The position numbers and the translations under genes are program-made. 13,690 nt of DNA, taken from CAYYGL01 sp964471235. Its GTDB lineage: Bacteria; Calditrichota; Calditrichia; RBG-13-44-9; J075. The notes beneath the pieces were generated by a model. That model did not search any database. It saw only the letters and a program-made list of their open reading frames with translations, and was not told the DNA's origin. Position 1 is the stretch's first letter, and each line of letters begins with the position of its first letter. Shown in pieces: positions 6,231 through 13,637 of this stretch. Where the stretch lies: the NCBI GenBank assembly GCA_964471235.1, contig CAYYGL010000131.1, positions 1 to 13,690 on the forward strand, given 5' to 3'.

Positions 6231-8201
6231 TTATTCTTTCTTCCCTACCCCGGCAGCTTTCATCGGCACCCAGACCAGCAGGTACAATAAGCCGGCAAAT
6301 CCCAATAAGCCTAACCAGGCATTCGGATGTGCCAATCCCCAGTCTCGCAGGTGGAAGGAGCTTTGTGAATATGTCAAAATCCCATAGAGGATGGCAATGG
6401 CAACCGCCATTAGCGATCCCCCGGCAATTAGCCCCGAGGAGATGAGCACTCCGGTGTTCTCCGCCGCTTGCTTCTCCGCTTCGGTGGCGTTATTCTTGTC
6501 CATCATTTTGTTGTGAATCCATTTAAAGATGCCGCCTACAAAAATAGCCGCAGTGGAGCTGAAAGGTAGATACATACCCACGGCAATCAACATGGGTGAA
6601 GGAGCATCAATCAGGATTAAACCAATCGCCAGAAACATTCCGGCAATGACCAACGCCCATGCCATTTCTCCTTGAACAATACCTTTTGCCATCAGTGCCA
6701 TCAACCCTGCCTGGGGCGCCGGTAAATTGGCGCTGCCAATCACATAAGCGTTATGCATCCACTGCATGGGGAATACCAGAAACAAGGATGCCACAATGAC
6801 TCCGACAATTTCACCCAATTCCATTTTCCAGGGAGTGCCGCCCAGGATATGACCGACTTTCAAATCCTGCATCATATCCCCGGCAATTCCCGAGGTACAG
6901 CAAACGATTCCGGCGACACCCAACACGGCGGCCACACCGGCATTGCCGCTTACACCGATAAACACCAACACCAATGCCGCAATCAGCAGCGAAGAGAGGG
7001 TTAACCCGCTAATTGGGTTATTAGAGCTTCCCACAACCCCCACCAGGTAGCCGGCGACCGCAGCAAAAAAGAATCCCAAAATTGCCATTAACACGGTTAA
7101 TACAATTGCTCCCATAAGGGATTTGCTGAAGGTCAGGTATAGCAGAAACAGGGGAATTCCGATGACTGCGATGATCAGAATAACCTTTTTAAAATTCAGG
7201 TCTAATTCGATCCGGCTCACCTTTCCACCCTGTGTTTTTGCGACGGAAACGTCATGGAACGCTTTTCGGATGCCGGTAATTAAGGAGTTGCGCATGTTAT
7301 ACAGGGTATGAAAGGCGGCAACAATCATGGTACCAACCGCCAGGGGACGAATCTGGCGCAGCCAGACTTCTTCTGCAATGCTCAGCCAACTTTTTCCCTG
7401 GCTGGCAAGGTCTGCCAAACTCGGATTCAGGAAAACGGCAGCCGGTACCAGGAACAGCCACCCTAACACTGCTCCGGCAAACAAGACCGCAGAAACACGT
7501 AATCCCACGATAAACCCCACCCCAACCAGAATGGGGTCTGCCGAGGGCGATTCAAAAAAGAAACCGCCTTTGTAGGTTAACTTTTGCTTGAGGATTTCGA
7601 TTCGGGAATCTGCCAGGGTAACGAATGTTTGAGCAGATTCCTGGATAAATTGGATTCCCCGGGAATTTTTAAACAACTCCCATATCCCGGCTAACCCCAT
7701 GCTAATAAACAGGTATTTTGCGCCGGTTTCCTTTCCCTGGCCCGCTTTCACGATTTCCGATGCCGCCACACTTTCCGGGAAAGGCAATTCCGCTTCCGCC
7801 ACCAGGGAGCGTCGCAAGATCACCACAAACAAGACCCCCAGCACTCCGCCAATCATCATAATCAATGAGCTTTTGATGTAGTCCAGTTCACCCCAAACGC
7901 CGGTAAGTAGAAATGCCGGGATGGTGAAAATTGCCCCGGCAACCAGCGCTTCCCCAACAGACGCCGTGGTTCGGGCAAGATTCTCTTCCAGAATGCTGCC
8001 CCCCACAATCCGCAGGGCTGCCATGGCAACAACGGCTGCCGGAAAAATGGCCGATACCGTTAATCCCGCTTTCATTCCCACATAAGCATTTGCCGTTCCC
8101 AATACCAACGCCATTAAAACACCCAGAATCAATGCCCGTAAAGTGAATTCCTTTAAGTTGGTATCTTCCGGAACATACGGCTTCATTTCCTTCTTTTCCA
8201 T
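6231..8201 (-). CDS. OPT-family oligopeptide transporter
   Basis: This is an integral inner-membrane transporter of the OPT family, whose members import oligopeptides or metal chelates with protons. About a dozen or more hydrophobic segments cover the 656-residue chain. Family landmarks include NAYVGMKAGLTVSA (38-51), NNPISGLT (394-401) and GDMMQDLKVGHILGGTP (441-457). A longer frame begins at 8228, but ATG at 8201 follows a strong GGAGGAG site with 5-base spacing from GGAGG, giving the start MEKKEMKPYVPEDT. The nine residues before it are probably leader. Polar loops at about 205-220 and 318-338 are probably cytosolic or periplasmic connectors. The gene is isolated by 195 and 339 bases from its neighbours. 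A cytosolic M3-like peptidase elsewhere in the window fits peptide uptake, but the substrate is not shown and iron-chelate transport remains possible. Confidence 0.93.
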   Translation of the reverse strand: MEKKEMKPYVPEDTNLKEFTLRALILGVLMALVLGTANAYVGMKAGLTVSAIFPAAVVAMAALRIVGGSILEENLARTTASVGEALVAGAIFTIPAFLLTGVWGELDYIKSSLIMMIGGVLGVLFVVILRRSLVAEAELPFPESVAASEIVKAGQGKETGAKYLFISMGLAGIWELFKNSRGIQFIQESAQTFVTLADSRIEILKQKLTYKGGFFFESPSADPILVGVGFIVGLRVSAVLFAGAVLGWLFLVPAAVFLNPSLADLASQGKSWLSIAEEVWLRQIRPLAVGTMIVAAFHTLYNMRNSLITGIRKAFHDVSVAKTQGGKVSRIELDLNFKKVILIIAVIGIPLFLLYLTFSKSLMGAIVLTVLMAILGFFFAAVAGYLVGVVGSSNNPISGLTLSSLLIAALVLVFIGVSGNAGVAAVLGVAGIVCCTSGIAGDMMQDLKVGHILGGTPWKMELGEIVGVIVASLFLVFPMQWMHNAYVIGSANLPAPQAGLMALMAKGIVQGEMAWALVIAGMFLAIGLILIDAPSPMLIAVGMYLPFSSTAAIFVGGIFKWIHNKMMDKNNATEAEKQAAENTGVLISSGLIAGGSLMAVAIAILYGILTYSQSSFHLRDWGLAHPNAWLGLLGFAGLLYLLVWVPMKAAGVGKKE

Positions 8202-8204
8202 TAG

Positions 8205-8211
8205 CTCCTCC
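8205..8211 (-). promoter_or_regulatory. Ribosome binding site that sets the OPT start
   Basis: GGAGGAG on the minus strand, with its GGAGG core 5 bases before ATG at 8201, is the strongest Shine-Dalgarno match in the window. It lies inside the longer open frame that begins at 8228, so it argues for the shorter protein. Confidence 0.8.
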
Positions 8212-8313
8212 AGGGTTAAAAAGTTCAATCGCTATAACACCAAATTCGTTCCACTTTACTTAACGTGATGAATGGATAGCCCATTAAGATGAACTTGAAT
8301 TTTGAATAAATCT

Positions 8314-8342
8314 AAAGTAATCATTTCACAGATTTTACGCAA
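8314..8342 (-). promoter_or_regulatory. Candidate promoter for the OPT gene
   Basis: On the minus strand TTGCGT (8342-8337) and TACTTT (8319-8314) are 17 bases apart. The second box continues as TACTTTAG, which also loosely resembles the TAnnTTTG -7 element of Bacteroidetes. The predicted leader would be about 105 bases. This is a match by eye only. Confidence 0.3.
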
Positions 8343-8540
8343 TACCCTAATGGGAGAAATATGAGGTTTTTGTGGAAAGTTCCGGTATTTAGGCAAACAG
8401 AGAGGGGGATAAAAAAAGGGGAAATGGAAGTGATAAAAAACTCCGTGGGTATTCCCGGTAATTTACTGGCAAATGCTCGCTTAATGAAAACGAGATTTTA
8501 GGACCGGGGAACTTCGACCGGTGCCTCCCAACCGGGGCGG

Positions 8541-9884
8541 TTATCGTTCGTTTAGGGGAATGTAATGTTGAGGGTCCGCCACACTTTTATATGCCGGGCG
8601 TATAATTCTGCCTCCGTTGATCAACTCATCTATCCGATGAGCTGACCAGCCCACCACTCTTGCCATGGCAAACAAGGGGGTGTAAATCTCCTGCGGGAAT
8701 CCCAGCATATCGTAGACAAAGCCGGAGTAAAAATCTACATTAGGAGAAATAACTTTGTTCGATTTTTTTATTTCTTGAAACAACCTTGGCGCAATCTCCT
8801 CGATAAGAGTATAGAGCGTGAACTCATCCAGGCGTCCTTTATCCTCCGCAAGTTCCCGGGCTTTTTCTTTCAAAATGACCGCTCGGGGATCGGATTTGGT
8901 ATACACGGCATGTCCCATCCCATAAATCAAACCGGTACGATCGTGGGCTTCTTTCCGAATGATTTTTTCCACATACGCACTGACTTCATTGGGATTGGTC
9001 CAATTTTTTACATTTTCTTTGATATTTCGCATCATATCCATCACTTTGGAATTTGCCGCGCCATGCAACGGTCCTTTCAACGCACCAACCGCGGCTCCAA
9101 GAGCAGCATAGGTATCGGTTTTGGTAGAGGAAATGACGTGGGTGGTAAAAGACGAGTTGTTCCCCCCGCCGTGTTCGGCATGGAGCACCAGCGCCAGGTC
9201 TAAAATTTCCGCCTCCAATTTGCTGAATTCTCCCTGAGGACGCAGCATGTGCAGGAAATTCTGGGCAATGTTATAATCCGCACGGGGCGGGGTGATATAT
9301 AGTGCCTCCCCGTAATGTTTGCAACGCAACGCCCGATAGGAATATGCCACAATGGTCGGAAATTTAGCAATCAGGCTTAAACTCTGACGCAGCACATTCG
9401 GTATGGACGTATCATCCGGGTGTTCATCCAGGGCATACAACGTTAATACGGTTCGCTGTAAGGCATTCATCACATGGGGACTGGTGAATTGGAGGATGTT
9501 GTTCGCCACCAGCAACTTGGGAAGCTCCATCTGAGGATATAAAAAGTTCTCGAAAGCTTCCAATTCCTCCCGGGTCGGTAATTTACCAATCAACAATAAA
9601 TACGCCACTTCACCAAAACCGGGGCGGTTGTCACGCTGAATACCCTCCACCAGTTCCCGAATATCTATCCCACGGTAGAGTAACTGCCCATCCACCGGCA
9701 CCAGTTTCCCATCCTCCTTTTTTGACCCCACGACACTGGAGATTTTGGTCAACCCGGCAATGACTCCGGAACCATCAGCATTCCGTAAGCCCCGTTTCAC
9801 ATCAAACTTTTTATATAGCTCTTTATCAATTGAATTTCTTTTTACGATTTCTTTAGCTATCGTAGAGATAAATTCGGTTCGCAT
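8541..9884 (-). CDS. gltA: Citrate synthase (long type I form)
   Basis: Citrate synthase condenses acetyl-CoA and oxaloacetate to citrate, the entry step of the TCA cycle. Family active-site blocks are present (numbering from ATG at 9884): HAEHGGGNNSS (235-245) with His238; GPLHGAAN (271-278) with His274, the counterpart of pig heart His274; GMGHAVY (322-328) with His325; and PNVDFYSG (381-388) with Asp384, the catalytic aspartate. GWSAHRIDE (412-420) supplies a C-terminal arginine. The length of 447 aa and the N-terminal extension resemble the 440-450 residue enzymes of Bacteroides and some clostridia more than the roughly 375-residue Gram-positive form. Some relatives accept propionyl-CoA as 2-methylcitrate synthases, and this cannot be excluded. 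The frame opens at a TTG (9887), but ATG at 9884 follows GGGGTGA at good spacing and is the better start. It is divergent from the phosphatidyltransferase gene. Confidence 0.95.
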   Translation of the reverse strand: MRTEFISTIAKEIVKRNSIDKELYKKFDVKRGLRNADGSGVIAGLTKISSVVGSKKEDGKLVPVDGQLLYRGIDIRELVEGIQRDNRPGFGEVAYLLLIGKLPTREELEAFENFLYPQMELPKLLVANNILQFTSPHVMNALQRTVLTLYALDEHPDDTSIPNVLRQSLSLIAKFPTIVAYSYRALRCKHYGEALYITPPRADYNIAQNFLHMLRPQGEFSKLEAEILDLALVLHAEHGGGNNSSFTTHVISSTKTDTYAALGAAVGALKGPLHGAANSKVMDMMRNIKENVKNWTNPNEVSAYVEKIIRKEAHDRTGLIYGMGHAVYTKSDPRAVILKEKARELAEDKGRLDEFTLYTLIEEIAPRLFQEIKKSNKVISPNVDFYSGFVYDMLGFPQEIYTPLFAMARVVGWSAHRIDELINGGRIIRPAYKSVADPQHYIPLNER

Positions 9885-10257
9885 CAATTCACCCCAATTT
9901 TTTTCAGGTTATAGATGTTAATGTATGAAGATATGTTCTCATTTATCCACCATCTTGTTCCGGCTGATCCTTTTTTCCTTCCCCGGTCTTTCGTCCTAAC
10001 CGCCCGGCAGTTAGGGGAATATAATTAAAGAAAATTAGTGCCTTTTTCCAATAGTTAATGTTATTTTTATGTTGTACCATACAGAAAATATAAGATGATG
10101 GGGACCCGGGTGAAACACCTTTCCTCTATTTCGTATTCAACCTGTTATCCAAAATCAATGCATGATATTTTCTCGGACGATAGAATAAAAGACGAAAGAC
10201 GGGACTGAACACCGTAATATCCATTACATGGAGTGAAAATTTTAAGGAGTCGGATTT
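9885..10257. promoter_or_regulatory. Divergent promoter region with repeated GACGAAAGAC motif
   Basis: These 373 bases separate divergent gltA and the phosphatidyltransferase gene, with no convincing coding frame. GACGAAAGACCGGGG reads on the minus strand at 9995-9981, toward gltA, and GACGAAAGACGGGA on the plus strand at 10191-10204, toward the other gene. A related GGACGATAGAA is at 10175-10185. A stem CCTAAC/GTTAGG (9995-10000 with 10010-10015) abuts the first copy. AT-rich stretches near 10017-10095 could hold promoters for both directions, but no box pair is clear. Confidence 0.45.
10243..10248 (+). promoter_or_regulatory. Ribosome binding site of the phosphatidyltransferase gene
   Basis: AAGGAG lies 9 bases before ATG at 10258 and supports that start over other plus-strand frames that open at 10233. 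Confidence 0.75.
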
Positions 10258-10914
10258 ATGGCAGCAAATATCATTACGTTGGGACGTATTTTAATGGCAT
10301 TATCGATAATCGTTTTTTTTCAGGCGGGATTTTATTTTCGGGCAGCGGCGGTTCTGTTAACCATCCTGGTGATCTATCTGGATTCATTAGATGGCATTGT
10401 CGCCCGAAAGTTAGGTGTTGCCAGTGACTTCGGTGCTCTGTTCGACATCACCGGCGATCGGATTGTTGAGCACGTTTACTGGATTCTTTTTACGGCAATG
10501 GGACTGGTGAGTGTATGGGTGCCGGTGATATTTGTCAGCCGCAGTTTTTTGGTGGATACCCTGCGGGCGGTGGCGTTTTCACGGGAAGGAAAAACGCCTT
10601 TCGGAGAAAAAAGTATGATGCGCAGCAAATTCACGTTCTTCCTGACCGCCTCCCGCTTCAGCCGGGCAGTCTATGGGATTGGAAAAGTAACGGTTTTTGT
10701 TTGCCTGGGCATCATCCTCGCCATGGAAAATGCACCCCACTCCGTTTCTTATCTGTTCTCTCAACAAGCATTCCGCATCTTTCGGGAGGTTACCGGGGTC
10801 ATTGTCTGGATAGTGGTTGCAATGAATTTAATTCGGGGGATTCCGGTTTTGTGGGACGGGCGATGGTACCTGTTCGATAAACAATATCCGAGAGAACTTA
10901 AAAATGCTCAATAA
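10258..10914 (+). CDS. CDP-alcohol phosphatidyltransferase
   Basis: This inner-membrane enzyme transfers a phosphatidyl group from a CDP-lipid to an alcohol acceptor. The complete family signature D-x2-D-G-x2-A-R-x8-G-x3-D-x3-D is present: Asp42, Asp45, Gly46, Ala49, Arg50, Gly59, Asp63 and Asp67. Hydrophobic segments at about 11-22, 29-41, 74-97, 138-156 and 177-196 fit the usual six-helix fold, and 218 aa is a normal length. The ATG follows a good AAGGAG site. Seventeen bases downstream lies a HAD-IB phosphatase gene, which makes the pair a candidate for phosphatidylglycerophosphate synthase plus its phosphatase. The acceptor (glycerol 3-phosphate, inositol phosphate, serine or other) cannot be read from the motif, so I do not assign pgsA. 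Confidence 0.92.
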   Translation: MAANIITLGRILMALSIIVFFQAGFYFRAAAVLLTILVIYLDSLDGIVARKLGVASDFGALFDITGDRIVEHVYWILFTAMGLVSVWVPVIFVSRSFLVDTLRAVAFSREGKTPFGEKSMMRSKFTFFLTASRFSRAVYGIGKVTVFVCLGIILAMENAPHSVSYLFSQQAFRIFREVTGVIVWIVVAMNLIRGIPVLWDGRWYLFDKQYPRELKNAQ

Positions 10915-10931
10915 CCTGATGATTGGGAAAG

Positions 10932-11585
10932 ATGACCAACTGGGCTGTTTTTGATATCGATGGCACACTGCTTCCGGGAGCCTCCCTGGAACGTCTGTTT
11001 CTAAGTAAATTGCTTCGAGAAGGCATTCTCACAAGCCGTCAGGTAGTCTACTTTGCTCTGGAGTGGGTAAAACTTGCCCCACATGCCGGATGCATTAACG
11101 CACTGAAACAAAATAAAGCGTTTTTTCGAAATTTACCGGTTGACAGAGTGATTGCGGTTGGAAAATCTTTTTTTACAGAGAGCATACAACCCAGATTCTC
11201 GGAAAAGGGGCTGAAACAAGTACAGGATTGCCGGGAAGCAGGATATCACATCATGCTCATGAGCGGTGCACCTTTTTTTCTGGTAGAGAATCTGGTAAAA
11301 GTCATCCACCCGGATTATGTGGTAGCTGCCCGCCTGAACGTTCAGGCAGGGCGCTTTACCGGCAAATTGCAACAACCTCACCCCTATGGCATGGAAAAGA
11401 AGCGTTATTTGCTGAACCTGCAGGATGCCCTAACAATCGATTTTTCTAATTCCGCGGTGTTCGCCAATCATTTCTCGGATATCCATCACATGGAACTGTT
11501 CGGAAGAGTCGTGGCGGTAAACCCGGGATGGAGATTACGCCGCTATGCCCTGAAGCAAGGCTGGAAGGTTGAATTCTGGCGATGA
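10932..11585 (+). CDS. HAD superfamily subfamily IB phosphatase
   Basis: This 217-residue protein is probably a cytosolic phosphomonoesterase. Motif I is FDIDGT (7-12), with nucleophile Asp8 and acid/base Asp10. Motif II is MSGAP (110-114), with Ser111. The Lys of motif III is in GMEKKRYL (153-160). Motif IV is ANHFSDIHHM (178-187), followed by the VVAVNP and LRRYALKQGW tail typical of the SerB-like IB branch. The first motif-IV Asp, normally a Mg2+ ligand, is Asn179; Asp183 remains. ATG at 10932 is chosen although the frame opens at TTG 10923, because it places motif I at the usual distance. The ribosome site is poor, so coupling to the phosphatidyltransferase gene 17 bases upstream is likely. 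That context favours a lipid phosphate substrate, but a phosphoserine phosphatase-like role cannot be excluded. Confidence 0.87.
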   Translation: MTNWAVFDIDGTLLPGASLERLFLSKLLREGILTSRQVVYFALEWVKLAPHAGCINALKQNKAFFRNLPVDRVIAVGKSFFTESIQPRFSEKGLKQVQDCREAGYHIMLMSGAPFFLVENLVKVIHPDYVVAARLNVQAGRFTGKLQQPHPYGMEKKRYLLNLQDALTIDFSNSAVFANHFSDIHHMELFGRVVAVNPGWRLRRYALKQGWKVEFWR

Positions 11586-11622
11586 GAGCATTAATTTCCG
11601 CATCGACAAAGGCCCGGGAGGT

Positions 11623-13599
11623 TCAAAGAGAATCTGCGGATACAACTTCCAATGCTTTTTCCGCCGCTGTCAGAAGCGGCTTTGCAGAGACTGAACTGCC
11701 GAGAGCTTGCTCCATCCATACCCCGGGCGCCAATCGACCCAGTTTACACATCCGTTCCATTTCCCGGGCAAAATCCGTATGCTTCAGATAATCTTCTATC
11801 TGAAACGAAATGATATGCCCGAGGGCGTAATCCGGTATATACATACCACAATAAAGGATGTGGGAATAAATTGCCAAAATAACCTGGTCGGTTATTCCGA
11901 ACAAAGGGGCAAAAAATTCATTCCAGATTTGTTTCGCCAGGGCAATGGTTGTCTCCTTTACGCCGGCTGCGTCCGTATCCGGGTGCTCGTACATCCAGCG
12001 CCAGATGCGCATATCCAACAGCGACACCCCGGCAATCTCCATTGTTTGCCAAAGATTATGCAGCACCAACCACGCTTCATTCTCCGGGGTTCGGTTCGTC
12101 AGTCCCAGAACATCCAGGTCGCGGGATTGAAAAACGAAGGCAAAGGCTTCCGTAAACGCGGTATTGGGTACCCCCTCCAGCGTGTAGTAATCTATCTCGT
12201 TCATGGAAAACACCTGCTCCACGCTGTGCCCCAGTTCGTGCATGGCGGTATTAAAACCTTTATAATTCATGCCTCCGGCAGGTACCCGGGTGCGCAGGTG
12301 TGCCCGGTCGCCGCGCATTTTGGCACCCATGGCGTGCCCGGCTCCCCGCGCCGGATCCACCTGAATATATTGGCTGAGGTATTCTGCTTTTTCCCGGGAA
12401 AATCCCAACGTCATCAACAACTTTGGCAATCCGGACTGAAATGCTGCCAATGTCGGATATCGTTCCCGAACAATGCTATCCAGTTCTTCTTCCGGATAAC
12501 CGCTTCCGTCTTTAAAACCGGTATACCAGATATCGAAGGGGCGAAGCGGGCGTTTCAGCCGCTTTTCGATGAGACCGGCAATATTTTTTAACAGCGGGTT
12601 GCGTAAAATTGTTTGCAGCAGGGTTTCAACTTCCGTTTCCGGAATTTCCCGATCACGTTCAAACCGCCGGGCAATTAAAGTGGGCGTATCCGGTGTGTGG
12701 GAATCCAGCATCTGCTCAGCCCGGAAAATGTTCAGGAGAGTTTCATAGCGCCGGGTCTCTTCCGCTTCCGACGGCATTGGTTTTTGGGTGCCATGCATGA
12801 ATACCCGGTTGGATAACGGCTCCCAGTCCACCTGTGGATTGTTGATCACCTGCCGGGGAATCTCCTGATGAATAATTCGCTGCATCATCAGGTAAATTAC
12901 CTCCTGCCGGGGCAAACCGTCTTGATGGGCGTATTGGGCTTTAATTTCATCTCTTAAATCCCAGTGGCTGATCAGTCGCAGCCCTTCGGGGAAAAGACGT
13001 TGACCGTTCTTATCGATGATGTTGTGCATGAATATGTTGTAGGAATAGATATATTTTTCTGCCTGTGTATAAGCAGTGGTACGGTATAAGTTAACCGCTG
13101 CCGGCACCCGGTCTGCAAACTGTTCCGCCAGTCGTAATTCCGCCCAGCGTTTCCGGTGCCAGCCTCTCCCCTGCTTCGTTTTTTCCGCCAGGCTCGCCAG
13201 AGAAAAATTCAACAGAACGAGAAATGCCAGTTTAGTCTGGAAAAAATCATCCGTCACATGGGCAAAAACATCCCAGGCAGCAAAAAGATTATCAACCGGC
13301 AGCATTTCCCCGGTATCCACATGTAATTGCCAGTTAAAGTCTTTATAAACCCGGTGCAGGTTACCATACAGCGATTCCAGGTTCTTCAGAAAGCGTTCAA
13401 ACAGGATGGTTAGCTTTGCCGGATTGGAAACAAAATGCTCGATGCAAAACTGGCGAAAAACATCCGGGGAACCATCCTCTTTCCGCCAGCGCAGGGCTAC
13501 CTGGTGCACCCCCCTGACAATTCGTTCCTGTTGCGGCTCTCCATGTTGTTGAATAAGATTGCGAATTACGGCTTTCCGGTCGTGCTCATTAATCATCAT
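11623..13599 (-). CDS. M3-like zinc metallopeptidase (oligopeptidase)
   Basis: This 658-residue protein probably cleaves oligopeptides in the cytosol; there is no signal peptide. The zinc motif HELGH is at 454-458 within FNTAMHELGHSVEQ, with Glu455 as the base. A third ligand, Glu484 in FTEAF, lies 26 residues after the second histidine, the spacing of the M3 thimet/oligoendopeptidase gluzincins. The mostly helical N-terminal 400 residues and the C-terminal Tyr-, Gly- and His-rich stretch (ILYCGMYIPDYALGH) also fit the M3 fold. The block after HELGH is not a textbook thimet or PepF sequence, so an M3-like clade is the safer call; M32 is less likely. The frame opens at TTG 13605, but ATG at 13599 lies 7 bases after AGGA and is preferred. 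The gene runs tail to tail with the HAD gene 37 bases away, and its start is only 38 bases from the right terminal repeat. Confidence 0.88.
   Translation of the reverse strand: MMINEHDRKAVIRNLIQQHGEPQQERIVRGVHQVALRWRKEDGSPDVFRQFCIEHFVSNPAKLTILFERFLKNLESLYGNLHRVYKDFNWQLHVDTGEMLPVDNLFAAWDVFAHVTDDFFQTKLAFLVLLNFSLASLAEKTKQGRGWHRKRWAELRLAEQFADRVPAAVNLYRTTAYTQAEKYIYSYNIFMHNIIDKNGQRLFPEGLRLISHWDLRDEIKAQYAHQDGLPRQEVIYLMMQRIIHQEIPRQVINNPQVDWEPLSNRVFMHGTQKPMPSEAEETRRYETLLNIFRAEQMLDSHTPDTPTLIARRFERDREIPETEVETLLQTILRNPLLKNIAGLIEKRLKRPLRPFDIWYTGFKDGSGYPEEELDSIVRERYPTLAAFQSGLPKLLMTLGFSREKAEYLSQYIQVDPARGAGHAMGAKMRGDRAHLRTRVPAGGMNYKGFNTAMHELGHSVEQVFSMNEIDYYTLEGVPNTAFTEAFAFVFQSRDLDVLGLTNRTPENEAWLVLHNLWQTMEIAGVSLLDMRIWRWMYEHPDTDAAGVKETTIALAKQIWNEFFAPLFGITDQVILAIYSHILYCGMYIPDYALGHIISFQIEDYLKHTDFAREMERMCKLGRLAPGVWMEQALGSSVSAKPLLTAAEKALEVVSADSL
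11663..11683 (+). terminator. GC stem-loop that may end the HAD transcript
   Basis: GCCGCT (11663-11668) pairs with AGCGGC (11675-11680) around a 6-base loop and is followed by TTT on the plus strand. It lies 78 bases past the HAD stop, inside the 3' end of the convergent peptidase gene. The 37-base gap between the two stops has no terminator, so this is the nearest candidate, but the T-tract is short. Confidence 0.3.
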
Positions 13600-13637
13600 A
13601 AACAATTCCTGTTTTTTTGTGTTTAAGACAAAAATTT

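Larger units (their letters stand above)
8202..8540. other. Intergenic region between citrate synthase and OPT genes
   Basis: These 339 bases carry no convincing gene. Just beyond the citrate synthase stop, ACCGGGG occurs at 8502-8508 and 8531-8537. A 5-bp ACCGG/CCGGT stem (8502-8506 with 8517-8521) lies there without a T-run. Further along the minus strand come TTTTTT and CTTTTTTT runs in a pyrimidine-rich stretch near 8410-8440, which could terminate transcription only weakly. The OPT promoter candidate and its leader fill the rest. Confidence 0.4.

Noticed and set aside
9995..10015. CCTAAC/GTTAGG stem as a terminator or riboswitch
   Set aside because: Only 6-7 pairs and no T-run. It lies upstream of both divergent genes, with no riboswitch fold I recognise.
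11707..12591. A 294-codon plus-strand frame opposite the peptidase gene
   Set aside because: It is an antisense shadow of the M3-like peptidase; its sequence is low in recognisable domains and follows the peptidase codons.
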